Shown piece by piece: positions 1 to 11,969 of a stretch of 64,000 bases of DNA (positions are counted from its first letter, which is position 1; the number at the start of each line of letters is the position of its first letter). The notes beneath the pieces were generated by a model that was not told the DNA's origin, searched no databases, and saw only the letters and a program-made list of their open reading frames with translations. Origin of the DNA: Azolla caroliniana (lineage: Eukaryota > Polypodiophyta); assembly GCA_043228905.1 (NCBI GenBank), contig JBHGNT010000005.1, forward strand, positions 3,968,001 to 4,032,000. The letters are read 5' to 3'. A program made the translations under genes and the position numbers.

Positions 1-430
1 CCCTCCAACAAGGAGCTCGCCATGCAAGAGGAGATCAAAGCACTCCATGAGAATAACACATGGGAGCTTGTGGAGCTACCCAAAGGTAAAAGGGCTATAC
101 CCAACAAGTGGGTCTAAAAGGTAAAGACTCTAGAAGGTAAACCCAAGTATAAGGCTCATTTAGTAGCCAAAGGGTACAAACAAATACAAGGAATTGATTT
201 TCAGGAGGTTTTTGCTATTTCAGCCTTATTGGATTTGGAGCTGTATCAAATGGATGTAAAGACGGTTTTCCTTCATGGTAGCCTAGATGAGGAACTTTAT
301 ACATTGCAGCCTGAAGGGTTCCCGATTCCAGGAAAAGAGCATTTAGTTTGTAAACTTTGACACAGTCTTTATGGGCTAAAACAATCCCCACGTCTTTGGT
401 AGAAGAAATTTTATTCTTATGTATGAATGC
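1..430 (+). mobile_element. Ty1/copia reverse transcriptase fragment, broken
   Basis: Translating the plus strand gives the N-terminal part of a copia-type reverse transcriptase, with recognisable blocks such as [48 protein letters not shown] and HSLYGLKQSPRLW. It cannot encode a working enzyme: in-frame stops fall after the NKWV block (near 116), before HSLYG (near 358) and after the RLW block (near 400). A block of roughly 15 residues normally found between the EVFA and [11 protein letters not shown] motifs is missing without a frame change. The fragment is cut by the window edge on the left and homology fades after 430. It is a relic of a retrotransposon; whether it belongs to the same insertion as the fragment at 12205-13098 cannot be told. 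Confidence 0.9.
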
Positions 431-835
431 TATTTCTAAGTATATGTAGGACTGTGTGTATGCTACATGTTCCTTTTTTATTTCCTTATGCTAGTGGGGA
501 AATGTACAAATAATAAAATTTGCAGAAGGTTAAGTAATGCACATCAGGAACATGTATTAGATATCAACACTCACAAGAGTTCTACAGTTGATAACGAGAA
601 TGGTATCTATAGTTGAAATATTGCAGATTTACTGCAGAGACAGATCACACACCTTTATACCATTGACGATTGAATATGGATCTTCAGTCTCAGGTTGCAA
701 ATTATAGTCCACAAGCAAAGTCATAAGTGAAGACATGTGTGAACGAATGTCCTGATTTGCACTCTTGAACATAGAAAGGAGGAAGTTTAGTGAATCATGA
801 GAAAGCCAGATGTGCCAATCTTGGACAATAATAAT
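431..835. other. Spacer between copia fragment and coiled-coil gene
   Basis: AT-rich sequence without a supported gene. It would contain the 3' UTR of the minus-strand coiled-coil gene whose stop codon is at 836-838. No clear poly(A) signal was singled out. Confidence 0.5.
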
Positions 836-3800
836 TTAAAGCTGAGAAATATCCTGAAACAGAAATAATATAATATTTCCAGCCTGGCAAGAAATTACCC
901 AAATTTCAGATTTTAGCCTTGCATTCTCCTCCACAAGTGCTGGTTTTTCTATAAGTTCTTCCTGATATTTCTCAATAGTCTGAAGAGGAAAAGGTGATAA
1001 GAAATCTGGTGAATAATTTGTTAGACAAAGAGACAAAGATTCTAAAGTTAGTAACAGACCTGTCTCAGTTCATGAATCCTTCTTTGCAAAAATTGGTTTT
1101 CATGCACTAATTCGATTTCCTGTAGACGAGACACAGAGAATTTCATTGGGCAGTCCGAATCACAAATGATGAAACTTACAGATGAAAGAAAGTTATGATC
1201 TTCATGCAATACTTTTGACATAGCATCTGTCAGTTGTCTTTTTAATTGTTTAATCTCCTCCTGATGTTTAAGGGTGCTCGGGATAAGTTCCTATAAAATG
1301 AAATTAGGAATTAGTTTTCTCATGTAAGGTTCTGAAGAGGTCATAAAAATATATTAAATGGTAGCTTTCTGATAATACCTGCCAATTCCGCAGGTTTCCA
1401 TGAGCCCCTGGTTGCATTCTTGAATCAAATTCTCCTTCTCTGCTGGCCCTAATTAATTACATCAGTAATAACAGGTGAGTTAACAAAATAATTCAATTGG
1501 AATTCAGGAATGGACAGCCAATAATTAGCATATCACATTACAAGACATTCTAATTACAAAAGATATCAAAGAAATAAGTATAGCTTCCTCTGTAATTATA
1601 ACAGGATAACACAAAAAAGACTTCGAACTTCTTGACTTCATTCATCATTTTACATTTCAAAACAGAAAATTGGGTTCTATTTCCCTCATCCAAAACACCA
1701 TTTTACAAGTGAAAACAGCATGTGAGTTCTATACTCCAAACCCTAGCACAAAATATACTTTTTTATACCTCTAATATCATTCTATCGTTCTCCTCTATCC
1801 AGGAATCTCTTTGGAGACATTGCACATAATCTGGCTAAAGACATGACTGTTTGATTTTCAATTAGCAAAATTTACAGTATACATTTTGTATTATTCGGTC
1901 TACCTTTCATTGGAAACACCTGAGTGTTACTGGACTATTATTATGGTTCCCACAATTAAAAAATTTAATTAACAACCCCTGCAGACTAACCTGGCAGTTG
2001 GTGAAGATGACTGAGAGAGACCACCATTTTGCTGATTCCTATAATTTACAAATCCATTGATGCCAACGTAATGCCCATATTGATGGCCTTGTAGTCCATT
2101 TGGAGGATAATGATAATTACCATCTAAAAATAATCGAGTATCCGGATGGACAATCAAGGAGCTTAAAGGATCACCAGAATAACCATTCACTGTTAAAGGA
2201 TCTCCTGGAATGGGATTAGAACCTTGTACTAAGCCACTCCTTTCAGGAGTAGAAGGACGTAATAGTACATCATCCTTGGGGACATTTCCAATTTGTCTTG
2301 GTTTATGTGCTTGAGCAATTTTCTTTAAGCAATGGCCAATAAAAGTTACTGGATGCTGATCCAAAAACAGAATCTAATAATGTGAAGCACAAAAAATTAT
2401 ACTTACATGATTCTGCAATTCCTGTTCAGTGACCATCAGGGCAGATCTTAATTTTTCATTCTCTGATATCTAATCAGAAGAATAAAAACTCTCAGCTTCA
2501 CCAAACATGTTTCATGATGTTTCATGGTTTAGAAATATAGATAAATTCAGAATATAAAAATGTGTCTGAAATCTAATGAATACATAAGTCAAGAAACTTA
2601 AAGATAGATCAAACTAACAATATCAGACACGTATGGAAGTTGGAACAAAGTTCTTCAGGCAGCATTAATGAAATACCTCTCGTAGATACATATAATTAAG
2701 TCATATTGTATAGTCCGAATACTGGAGATAGATATTCTCTCAAATTATTGAGGTGAGTCAATGACACCAGATGAACATTATCAGCCATACAGGAAAATTT
2801 CTGGCATGGCCATGATTCCTTTTTGACTTAGTCATTTCACACTTAATCACTGAATATAACCACTAAGCTTAACACATAACTATGGTTAGTGTTTGAAAAT
2901 AAATACTGGTGATATTTTAGAAAACAATACCATCATTAAATCCAGTGCCTTACAAATCCTGCCGTATGGAGGAATATTAACTAGATACAGTAGATTATGT
3001 AGTATGACGTAGAGTGATTAAGTTATTGTCTTCCAATGCAAATCACCACACCTCCCCATGTGAATCTTTTGTGAATCTAGTTTTCGTCCTAGTGTCTAGT
3101 AAACGCCAACTATTATCATACTTCTGTTCTTCAATTATGTGTACCATGAAATTAAACTTGATGGTTGTTAGTAAAATGGCATCACAGTCTCATTTGGTTT
3201 GAATCCAGCCCAGTAATCAAGCAGCCTAATTCTGAAGATAATACAAAAACTGAATGCACAAATGACATCCAATCTCAAATATGCCTCAAAGAAGTATTGT
3301 ATCATATAACCATTGTGGAGGAGGATAGCATCGAAAGGATAGTTACAGGGAAAGTTTGATGTCTTTCCTCGCATCTCTTTCTCTTTGTTATTTTAATAAA
3401 TAATCGCCTTTTCCAGGGCAATGTGAATGATTGATTAAAGTCTCAGCTATGAGGATTTTTGCTATGATAATAGAAATCATGTTTAGCCTCAGTTTTTGAA
3501 TTGGAAAAGTTATGATTCTCTCTGGCTTATGAAAATTGCCTTCCTCATCATTAGTCGAGGGAGCCGAGAGGATCCAAGGTGGCATGATAGACTTCTTGGT
3601 TGGTTTTTCCTTCCTCCCAAGAGAGTTAGGGTTTCTTTCCCTCCTGTTCACATCAACCTAATGAAGGGATCTTTACTCTCAAAATCAAGGGCACCTTTGT
3701 TCCCAAACATTCATTCAGACCAACCCCAACCTGCTCTAATTGTTTCAAAGAAATACACTTAAAAAAGAAAATCCCTTCTAGCAAAATAATATGATAAGTG

Positions 3801-5020
3801 TACCTCCTTGCCTAATGGAACAGTCTTGCCTAGGAAAGCAATGCACTAAAAAGAGAGAATTTCTTTGAGCAAGATAATACGACAAGAGGTCATTCTTAAG
3901 AATGAAAGTGTCTTTCCTAAGAAAAAAAGCCACATTCTTTTTTGAACATCTACCAAGATACAGAGTTCTTGACTGATAGAAAGATTTTTGCTTGCAGAAA
4001 ACGAAAAATTCTCTCAAATCCTATATCAAGGTAATGATAAAAGGCTTTCCTGGATAATGGAAATATTGTTTCTCATAGAAAAAGTCGCATTTTTCTCAAA
4101 TTAATTATATTGATAGAAAACAGTAGTGAGATCAAGAAAAAATATGATAGAAAGCCTACTTGATGTAATCATGTAAATGGTATCATTAAGAAGAACAAGA
4201 AGAAACCATCTAACACATCAATGGTAAAGACCTATCTGTTCTTGCTATGTTGAATAGATCAGTAAATAGAAAGAATTCCCCTAGCCTGAGAATGGTAGAA
4301 GAGGACCTTACTTGAGCTAATTCTATCAAAAGACAGCATTAAGAAGAAAACAACTCCTTCTAGATTATATCGAGAGATAGCAGAGAAAAGAAGGAATCCT
4401 CGTAGATTTATGTAAGCATGCAGTACTCATGAAAAAAATTCTTTATCGAAATGTGTAGCATTAAACAGAAAAAGTGATATGCTTCTTTTACCAAGATGAA
4501 TGATATAATAACGCACCTGATCTCTCAAAGCCGAAGCTTGATCTCTGAGGACAGAAGAAGCAACTTCAATGGCCTGAACAACAACTTCTCTGTCGGGAGG
4601 AGAAGGAGGAATGGTGTGTCTAGGTCTACCATTAGACCTCGCCATCTCCAGATCTGCAAGAGCATCAGATAAAGCAGAGGATTTCTGAAGAAGAGTAGAA
4701 TCTTCTGATGATGACGATGATGGTAAGGCAGCAACATTATTACTTCGAAGATGATGGTACTGATGAAGTTGCATAGAAGATCTCGTATTGTTGTAGAATG
4801 AAGAAGTGGTGGGTGAGGTATTTATAGGTGTTGTTTGGTTAAGAGGAAGATGATGATGATGATTATGATGATTGTTTGTCGTATGGTTTAATCCTTCATT
4901 TTTTCCGCCATAGCTGAAATGATCTGTTCTTCTTGGGTCGTAGGTCGAAAGAGGAGGTGGAGGAGGGCCATTTCTATGGAAATTAGGACTATAATCTGAT
5001 GCGGCTAGCTGATGTGACAT
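836..5020 (-). CDS. Coiled-coil protein of unknown function, 7 exons
   Basis: A seven-exon model with consistent phase: 4517-5020, 2407-2469, 1991-2373, 1379-1448, 1180-1290, 1060-1119 and 836-979, giving 444 aa. Residues 1-168 are low complexity (His, Asn, Ser and Pro rich, with PPPPPLSTYDP and an NNHHNHHHH run), then a helical segment ending in SSVLRDQASALRDQ. Residues 169-189 (SENEKLRSALMVTEQELQNH) and about 341-444 (HQEEIKQLKRQLTDAMSK, HENQFLQRRIHELRQ, VEENARLKSEI) are heptad-like coiled coil; 190-340 is Pro/Gly/Asn rich. I do not recognise the family; it looks like a plant scaffold-type coiled-coil protein. The ATG at 5020 is the first Met of the open exon. The 60-nt intron at 1120-1179 has GT-AG ends but is also open in frame, so a 20-residue insertion by retention is possible. 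Start, exon 1 and exon 3 are the firmest parts. Confidence 0.72.
3775..4380. repeat. Degenerate tandem repeat in the first intron
   Basis: Two neighbouring blocks of about 86 bp (from about 3777 and about 3863) align at moderate identity. Each begins with an AGCAA(A/G)ATAATA-like segment and ends with a CCTA(G/A)GAAA...GCA(A/C) segment. Similar motifs (CTTTCCT, AGAAAAAGYCRCATT) recur with looser spacing to about 4110. The match is imperfect and the outer limits are approximate. Confidence 0.35.
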
Positions 5021-5460
5021 GAGCTGAAGCAGCTTCCTTCAATCAAAAATGAAGGAGTTTCGGAGGAGAAGGACGAAGATGGATATGGAGATGAAGAACT
5101 AAGAACGAAGAACGATGGATAAGGATGACGATGAACGAACGAACGAACGAACGAACGAATGAAGATGTAGGCGGAAGAACGACGAAGAGAGGAACGAATG
5201 GATTGAATATGTAAGGCAGAAGAAATCTGCTTAATGAATGAGTGATTTGATTGAAGCAGAAGCAGAAACAGAAACAGGGATTCGAAGGAGAAGCACAGAC
5301 AAGGGAGCAAATAATAGACGGGGAGGAGTGGAGAAACCCTAGAAAAAGCAGAGAAATGGTCGCCACTTCCCGTCGCTTCCTGAGTGTCCGAAGCGTAGAA
5401 GAAGAAGAAGAAGAAGAAGACGAGGAAGAAGTAAGAAGTAAGAAGAAGAATTGAATTGAA
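5021..5460 (-). other. Probable 5' leader of the coiled-coil gene, GAAC and GAA repeats
   Basis: Upstream of the ATG at 5020 the plus strand is strongly purine rich. It carries six or more GAAC tetramers at about 5133-5158 and a GAA-rich tract at about 5398-5455, so the coding strand is CT rich, as many plant leaders are. Long open frames across it (for example a 180-codon one on the minus strand) are Ser/Phe/Leu low-complexity artefacts of this composition. Confidence 0.5.
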
Positions 5461-7473
5461 TTTTAGAACGCGTGCGAAAAGGCGTTCTTTTGCTTTTTTG
5501 CGTTTTGGTTTGGTCAAGCAAAAATAAAACAATTGCCATTTCCTCATAATCAGTTCACTTTATTCACTCTCCTAATCCAGGATCCTTCCTCGCCTACCTA
5601 ATCCATTCGTTAATCCTTCATTAACTTGATAATTATTCATCCGTTAATTGTTTCCGTCAACCTTCCCACTTTCTTAATGTTTGTGCCGGTCAGTGGATTA
5701 ATGATATTTGGCTACGGCACCTTTGGAATGGCCTAATGACGGTTCTCCCTTCAGTTGCTTCTGCCTGTCTATGTCGAGAATTGGGCGGTGTCCGTATCAA
5801 GAGAATCATAAGCTTAACTATTTCTTTCGACTTTTTGACTGCATCCGTAATCCAATGAAGAAGTGTGGACAGGGTAGAGATTGAGGGGGCCCTGAACCTG
5901 CCAAATGTATTTGATGACTAGTGTTGATATGTCCATTTGTTGTTCACTAGACACAACTAAATGCCCATATAGGCATTGAGTATGACCGTATGTTTGATGC
6001 ATGCACACAATGATGCTACCTGGAGATCGGAGAGAGATGGAAACAAACAGGTGGGAAATATCGTAAGAAAAGGATGTGTGCTTACCTGTAAATTTATGGA
6101 TAGGCATCGATCAAAGTGGAGGCTTGTGATCCCAAGACATTCCATATCAATGATATAAAAATACCTTCAAGTAATCATTACAAAACAAATTTCTTTAATT
6201 ATGATATATACTTATTTATTTGTAGCTAATTAGGAAGTATGACAAATTATAATTACCTTAACTTATCGGTCACACTCATAATTAGAACTTGAAATTGGCA
6301 TTGCGTCTCTTTTAAAATACTTTAATCATGTGCTAGTCTCAGTTCTTGTTTGATTAGGATGTGACCCAAGCAATTGTATGAATAACCAAGCATACTTTTT
6401 TTTATTCGTGTACATAAAGCCATATTTGGATAAACTCTAGAAAAACAATGTACGTTGTAATTATTTATGTTTATTTTCTTGATGACATAATCTTCCATAT
6501 ATGTATGTGGGTATACATATATATGATATTGCACTTCAAGCAAGACCATTGCATTTTGGTTTGGTTTGGAGGCAAAAACGTTATGGTATCTTAGGATGAA
6601 AAACAACTTCTCTCATGTGTAGATGTCGTTGGTAGAAACATCTAGTCATATTGATTCTTAAAGGCTACGGTCACTTACATGGCTCATCCAATCGTGTATT
6701 CCTATCTTATTTGTTTACATTTAACCCTTGATTTTATAAAAGGTGTCATGATACTCATGTCAATGTGCATAGATTGTTGATTTTTCCTCCCTCCTCTATT
6801 TTACAGGCTAATTAATCACAATATATACAATTAGTGTTATGGACATAAACTCTTATGACAAGTTTCCACATCAAGTACTGTGCTACAAATTATTATATTA
6901 TTTTTGCTTTGAGATGTTATTCATGAGTTTGTTTGCATTGTTGTATATTATATGTAAACTTGAACATTACAACTTGCATCAACATTTTTGCTACTAACTA
7001 TTATATTGTTTTTTAGATTTGTCTACGTTGATTGATGTGCAGAAAACAAAAGGAAGCCAAGGAAATTATTTGAAAGGACAAGGCTGTAATTGCCATAGCA
7101 AACCCCTGAAATTATAACTTTGAAGACTATGTTGGAGGAAATTTCCATTTGATCGTCATTGACCATTGAGCATGGGTCAATTGAGAATGCGTTCACTCAT
7201 AATGTGTTATTTCTTTGAGACAATATGCTGACCTACTGGCGTCTCATTGGATTTTTTCTAAAGAAATATCAGCATGTCATTTTATTTTGTTGTCAATAAT
7301 ATAAGCTTTTTTTATCTTAAGAGTTGTGATTGTAATTGCCAACTTCACTAAGGGCTTCAACATTTTTTAAAGACACATTACTGATGTGTAATTAATTTGC
7401 ATCTAGTAAGACGATATGTGAGATTGTTAATTGGTTGAAAATAATCACACAATTGTCAATATGGTAAATTAAC

Positions 7474-7562
7474 ACACACACATTCACTCACTCACACACA
7501 CTCTCTCTCTACATACATATGTAAGTACGTGTATGCACATTTACACACACACACACACACAC
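7474..7562. repeat. CA/CT microsatellite cluster
   Basis: Interrupted ACAC, ACTCACTC and CTCTCT runs end in an uninterrupted CA tract at about 7541-7562. An ordinary compound microsatellite in intergenic DNA. Confidence 0.85.
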
Positions 7563-7801
7563 ATCAAACGTGTCACATTGTGTAGGATTCTCATGTACAA
7601 TTCTTGGCATGTGTCCCACAAATCAAACCTATACTAAGATAACCATGTCTACTAATAGGTTCATGGATTGATTTGGTTTTTGAGGCTCATAAGAACCTTT
7701 AGAAAGTGTACATAGTGCGCCTCCTCCACCGCCCAACTATAAAAAGACAATGGTGTAGGTCTTTAGTTTAAAATATAAACCTAAACAACAATGATTGGAC
7801 C

Positions 7802-7859
7802 ATATCAACTAGTATATCCATTCTCTATTTCTTCTGAGAATGGATGTACTGGTTGATAT
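7802..7859. repeat. Near-perfect 24-bp-arm hairpin
   Basis: The arm at 7802-7825 and the reverse complement of 7836-7859 agree at 22 of 24 positions, around a 10-nt loop (7826-7835). Both differences place T opposite G, so a plus-strand transcript would pair along the whole arm with two G-U wobbles. No gene is nearby. It may be the end of a fold-back element or a chance survivor of one. Confidence 0.8.
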
Positions 7860-9301
7860 TGTTCTTTTTTTAAAAGTTGGCCAAAAGTTAACCTTAGATT
7901 ATCTCATGCACACTAAATAACTATAGATGCAATCCTTGAACTCAAAGCCTTAAACAAGATATCGATATTTGGTCATGCCAACTAACTAACGATAAACACA
8001 AAAATTGTAGTCATGATCCAAAACATCCTAAAAGAGTGCGCATCGTCTAAAGTAGCCTATTAGTATCCATAAAGGTTGGTTGAGCAAATAGCTAAGGTTT
8101 TTGGATACCAAATATGTACTACCATATTCATAGACACCACGAGTACTCGAAATCTACTTTGTTAACACTTCTACTTGCCACGAGGAGCTACCATTAGGAC
8201 TCCACTAGTAACCTGAGCACATAATATCTACAACACATTGATGACATGCTTGATCAAAATTGTTTCCACTATGTAGCTTATATTCCGAACACTTTTGACT
8301 TCAGTGTGTTGAGAGTGGGGTTCCACCCACTCTTTATGGTCATGTGAATGATAAACACAAACCGACCCAAATAAGCAAGCTTTACCATGCTTTACGGGTT
8401 CGGTTGATGCTTATGACCATATAGAATGGTTTTAACAAATTGTGCAAGCTTATGAACTACTCTCAATTGGGACGAGAGTTGGTACTTCTGGCCTTGCCTT
8501 AAAGGACCAAGTTGGAGTTTGATTCCACTAGATTCTAGATGAAGTCTATAATGACTTCATTTGTGTCAATGAACAATGTTTTACCTCAACCAACTTTTCT
8601 CCCTCGAACAAGAAGCAAATGAAAGCAACAAAGTCTATACACACTATACTTAAAGCCTACACAATTAAGGTGATGACAATGAAAAGATAGTATTGATGAA
8701 AAACTTATGAATTGGTTCATCCACAATTTATATGATCCCACCAAACAAAAACATATGTAGCAGTCCCGATTACGGCTAGTCGCATGCGTTGCAACACCTT
8801 TTCAAGCTGACAATATTAGTTTCACACTTAGAAAGGTAAATGGTGTGGCCAATCTTGTGATACTTGATACCTAGGGGTAGTTAATGTTTAAAGTAAAATT
8901 GTTGGGAGCAATGGGGTAGTTCCAAGATGGGCTAGGAAGAGGTGAAATTTTACATGGCCAATTGCTCAATTCAACATCTCGAGAGTATGACAATCAATCA
9001 ACCCTTCACAATATATGACATTGAGTATCATCTCGTGTTTGTATTTACTAGATCGACGAACTAATTGAGCCACGAGTGCAGGTTAGGACGACCTTTCCTT
9101 TGAGTAAGTCGACTCGTGTGATGAGCTTTGAGAACGTTTTGTCAACTCCACCTCTCCCGTCATTTAGATTCATGGTTAGCCGATTGCCTATAAGGGATGC
9201 GCATGCATGTGATAGGTGAAAAGTGGAGAAGGTTGTTTTCATGGTTGGATTGAAGTAGATGAGGGGATACGCTTATGCATAAGCTGGATTGAAGTAGATG
9301 A

Positions 9302-9578
9302 GGGGGGGGGGGGGTTCACGGAGGCTACAAGTTGGATTGATCATTGGAGGCAAACTAGGCAGGTCTACACTTGGTGAGGGGGTATACATATGAATATGTA
9401 TATCAAGACGCTCAGACAAACATCCAAATTCCAAAGAGGGGGGGGGGGGGGGGGGGAGGTGTGGATAAGAAGCCTTTGGTGGACACATTTTCAGTTATGA
9501 GCAAAATATGTTATGTGGATGTTTCCTTCGTCTTCGTCAAAAGTGGGTTCATTTTTAGTGCGGGGGGGGGGGGGGGGG
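9302..9578. repeat. Three long G homopolymers upstream of the hydrolase
   Basis: G runs of 13 (9302-9314), 19 (9438-9456) and 17 (9562-9578) lie within 280 bp just upstream of the hydrolase start at 9617. An open frame continues upstream from the start through two of these runs as poly-Gly, but that part is not expected to be translated. Confidence 0.9.
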
Positions 9579-9616
9579 TGGGCAGCTGCTGTTTTGAAGG
9601 GGCCGGCGGCGTAAGT

Positions 9617-11821
9617 ATGGCGCTGGCCATGCTGCTGGTGGCCATCGGCGGCGGCGCGTCGCACGTGCGCAGGACACGTGGCGTGTGGCCGAAAGCCCGC
9701 CTCGCCACCAGCCTCGCCTATCTCTTCTTCACGGAGATCTTTGGCTTCCTCGCCTTCCTGCCGTCCGTCTCCCGATCGCTCCTCCTCTACTCATCTCTCC
9801 CTGCAGCCGCCCGATCAGATCCCACATCCTGCCACGTGTCGCCATCTGGAGGACATCCCGAAGCCTTATCTCGCCGCCCGCGTGTCCGATCTGGAAACAG
9901 AGTTTGTGTGGATCGGAATATTCGCTATGGTAAAGCCAAACGGAATCTGTAAGTACATATATTACACATATACATTCACATTCACATGCACATACACATA
10001 CACTTACATATACATATCCAGTTGCATATGCATATGCATAAACATATACATACATATACATATGCATCTATATATATATATATATGTAGATATATGTACA
10101 TATGCATAAATACACATACATGTGATGTGTGTATCTTATTTGTTAAACTTTAGGCTAGATGTGTACTTGCCGGCTGAAGCCCCCGTGGAAGAGGCTGTGT
10201 TAGCTGAGACCAATGGATCCAATGGCAGTCGTCCTGTCGTCGTCTTTGTTCACGGTGGGATTTGGGCGACCGGTAGCAAAGAGTTGTTCTCGAATTTGGG
10301 TGTTTCTCTGGCTAGTCATGGAGTCATCACCCTCATCCTACAGTATACCTTGTTCCCTGAGGTGAAGAGCTCTCTCTCTCTCTCTCTCCCTCTCTCTCGC
10401 ATACACACGCGCACTCATGCACAAAGGCTTTATTCACAAGGGCTCTTCGACAATTCTGATTATTATGGTAAGACAGAGCATATGTCCTTGCAAGGGAATG
10501 CCCCTGGTAGGGAACATGCTCCGGAGGCAAGGCGGGGCATATGCCCTAGCTAGGGAACTGCACATAACCATGGATGCAATTGACCGTTGCCTTGACGTTA
10601 TGCTGAACACTCTTGGGGAACATGAGATAAATGATGCACTCTTTCGAATATGTGAATATTCATTCGATCCCTGGCTAACGGCCATGTGTGTTTGCTTGTT
10701 TTTAAATGGGTTGAATGTAACCAGTTGACCATGACACCATTTTGACAAAGCCTACTGTAAGCCTATCCTACAATGTTGATGACCTCTGGGAGACATGAGG
10801 AAAAAATGGGAAGTTCTATTGAACATGTGACAAATCTGTTTCTTGTAATGTTTGGGGACTTGGTTTCTTGATTTACTTCATAATGCTTGGACACCACCAT
10901 TGTAATCATTGCTCTAGCAGGCACTAGCATCACAACAGGCGAGAGAAGTGTCGTCGGCTTTGACTTGGGCCATGGACAATGTGGAAGAATATGGTGGCAA
11001 TCCGCGCAAGATCTCTCTCATGGGACATTCTTCAGGTACTACTACTGCCCGAGTCACTTGTTTAATACATTGGGTGCCAATGGACTCATTCATTCGTGGC
11101 TTTAATACATTGGGTGCCATGTAGGGCCATCGTGTGGAGTCGAGTCACTTGTTTAATACATTGGGTGCCAATGGACTCATTCATTCGTGGCTTTAATAAG
11201 TGGCCATGTAGGGCCCCATGTGGAACCCCTTGATTACTACATTTAGACTGTTGCAAATGAATCCTTTCATATAGTAACTTCAATATTTCTGGTTATCTAG
11301 GAGCCCATGTAGCAGCCGTAGCAGTGTGGGAGCGATTCAAGGGACAACATAGTCAACAACATAGTGACAGTCCATATGTGGAGACCAGAGATGTCCGACA
11401 ACCTTGGCAATTCATGGGGCTTGCAGGTGTATATGACATAGTAGATCACCTTGCCCATGAAGAGAAGCGTGGTGTGGCATCATTGTCATGCATGACACAG
11501 GCAAATGGCACCTTGCCACATTCACTAGAAGCCATGTCCCCTGTTCGCCTTTTCCGCCGGGTACTAGACGAACATGACAAGGCATCGTTTCATGACATGT
11601 TGCCAGAGAAGTTCACATTGATGTGTAGCCGGGGCGACATCGTGGTCCCGCCCGACACTTCATGGGCATTTCATGGTGTGCTTCTTCCATTGTTGAGCGA
11701 CCAACATTGTCGCATTCTTTCATTCGAGAGCCTCAAACATCGCGACTTTCTACAGTTGGATGGTACTCTCCCAGAATCTATCCGCCTCCGTGATCATATT
11801 CTACTCTCTCTTCGCCAATAG
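9617..11821 (+). CDS. Alpha/beta hydrolase, ICME-like carboxylesterase
   Basis: Four exons in consistent phase (9617-9948, 10154-10361, 10921-11035, 11301-11821) give 391 aa. After a hydrophobic N-terminal stretch (about residues 29-65, a likely membrane anchor) comes RNIRYGKAKRNLLDVYLP, the entry to the fold typical of isoprenylcysteine methylesterase-like and related esterases. The oxyanion-hole motif HGG is at 144-146 and the nucleophile elbow GHSSG at 215-219 (Ser217). Likely partners are Asp331 (in SRGDIVVPPD) and His366 (in LKHRDFL), so the catalytic triad looks intact. The C-terminal part is unlike the classical ICME end, so the substrate is open; an ester is the safe statement. The ATG at 9617 starts a GC-rich first exon; the same frame is open further upstream but runs through G homopolymers. 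The exon 2 donor is followed within 10 nt by a TC microsatellite. Confidence 0.85.
10370..10399 (+). repeat. TC microsatellite just after a splice donor
   Basis: About 30 nt of TC-rich repeat begin 8 nt after the exon 2 donor (10362) of the hydrolase gene. Length variation here would sit inside the 5' splice-site region of the intron. Confidence 0.85.
11051..11230. repeat. Tandem 91-bp duplication in hydrolase intron 3
   Basis: A segment starting GAGTCACTTGTTTAATACAT at 11051 recurs at 11142. The first 56 bp are identical in both copies, after which they diverge, apart from a shared GCCATGTAGGGCC. The near identity suggests a recent local duplication. Confidence 0.9.
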
Positions 11822-11969
11822 ATATTTGTGCACCAAATGTTGTACTTATCCTGAACATTATTAATCTTGATATTTCTACAGATTTGATACTATTATCAAG
11901 TTATGAAACAAAACTATTAAAAGTTCTTGATTTCTATTTTCACCAGTCCTAGGTACATTTTGTATAGAT

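Larger units (their letters stand above)
5461..9301. other. Gene-free stretch between divergent genes
   Basis: No supported gene on either strand. The part next to 5460 should hold the promoter of the minus-strand coiled-coil gene and the part next to 9301 that of the plus-strand hydrolase. It is AT rich and mostly unique, with a CA/CT microsatellite at 7474-7562 and a hairpin at 7802-7859. A stretch around 8450-8870 translates to fragments that could be a decayed retroelement gag region, but I could not support this. A 21-bp sequence beginning TGGATTGAAGTAG occurs twice, near 9244 and 9283. Confidence 0.5.

Noticed and set aside
5005-5547. 180-codon open frame on the minus strand upstream of the coiled-coil gene
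   Set aside because: It is a Ser/Phe/Leu low-complexity reading of the CT-rich leader with GAAC and GAA repeats and overlaps the real start in another frame.
8450-8870. Possible retroelement gag relic
   Set aside because: Only scattered short readings across several frames; no diagnostic motif such as a zinc knuckle.
9600-9950. GC-rich island as possible horizontally acquired DNA
   Set aside because: It is the first exon of the hydrolase, in phase with downstream exons and spliced with standard plant sites; GC-rich first exons are common in plants.
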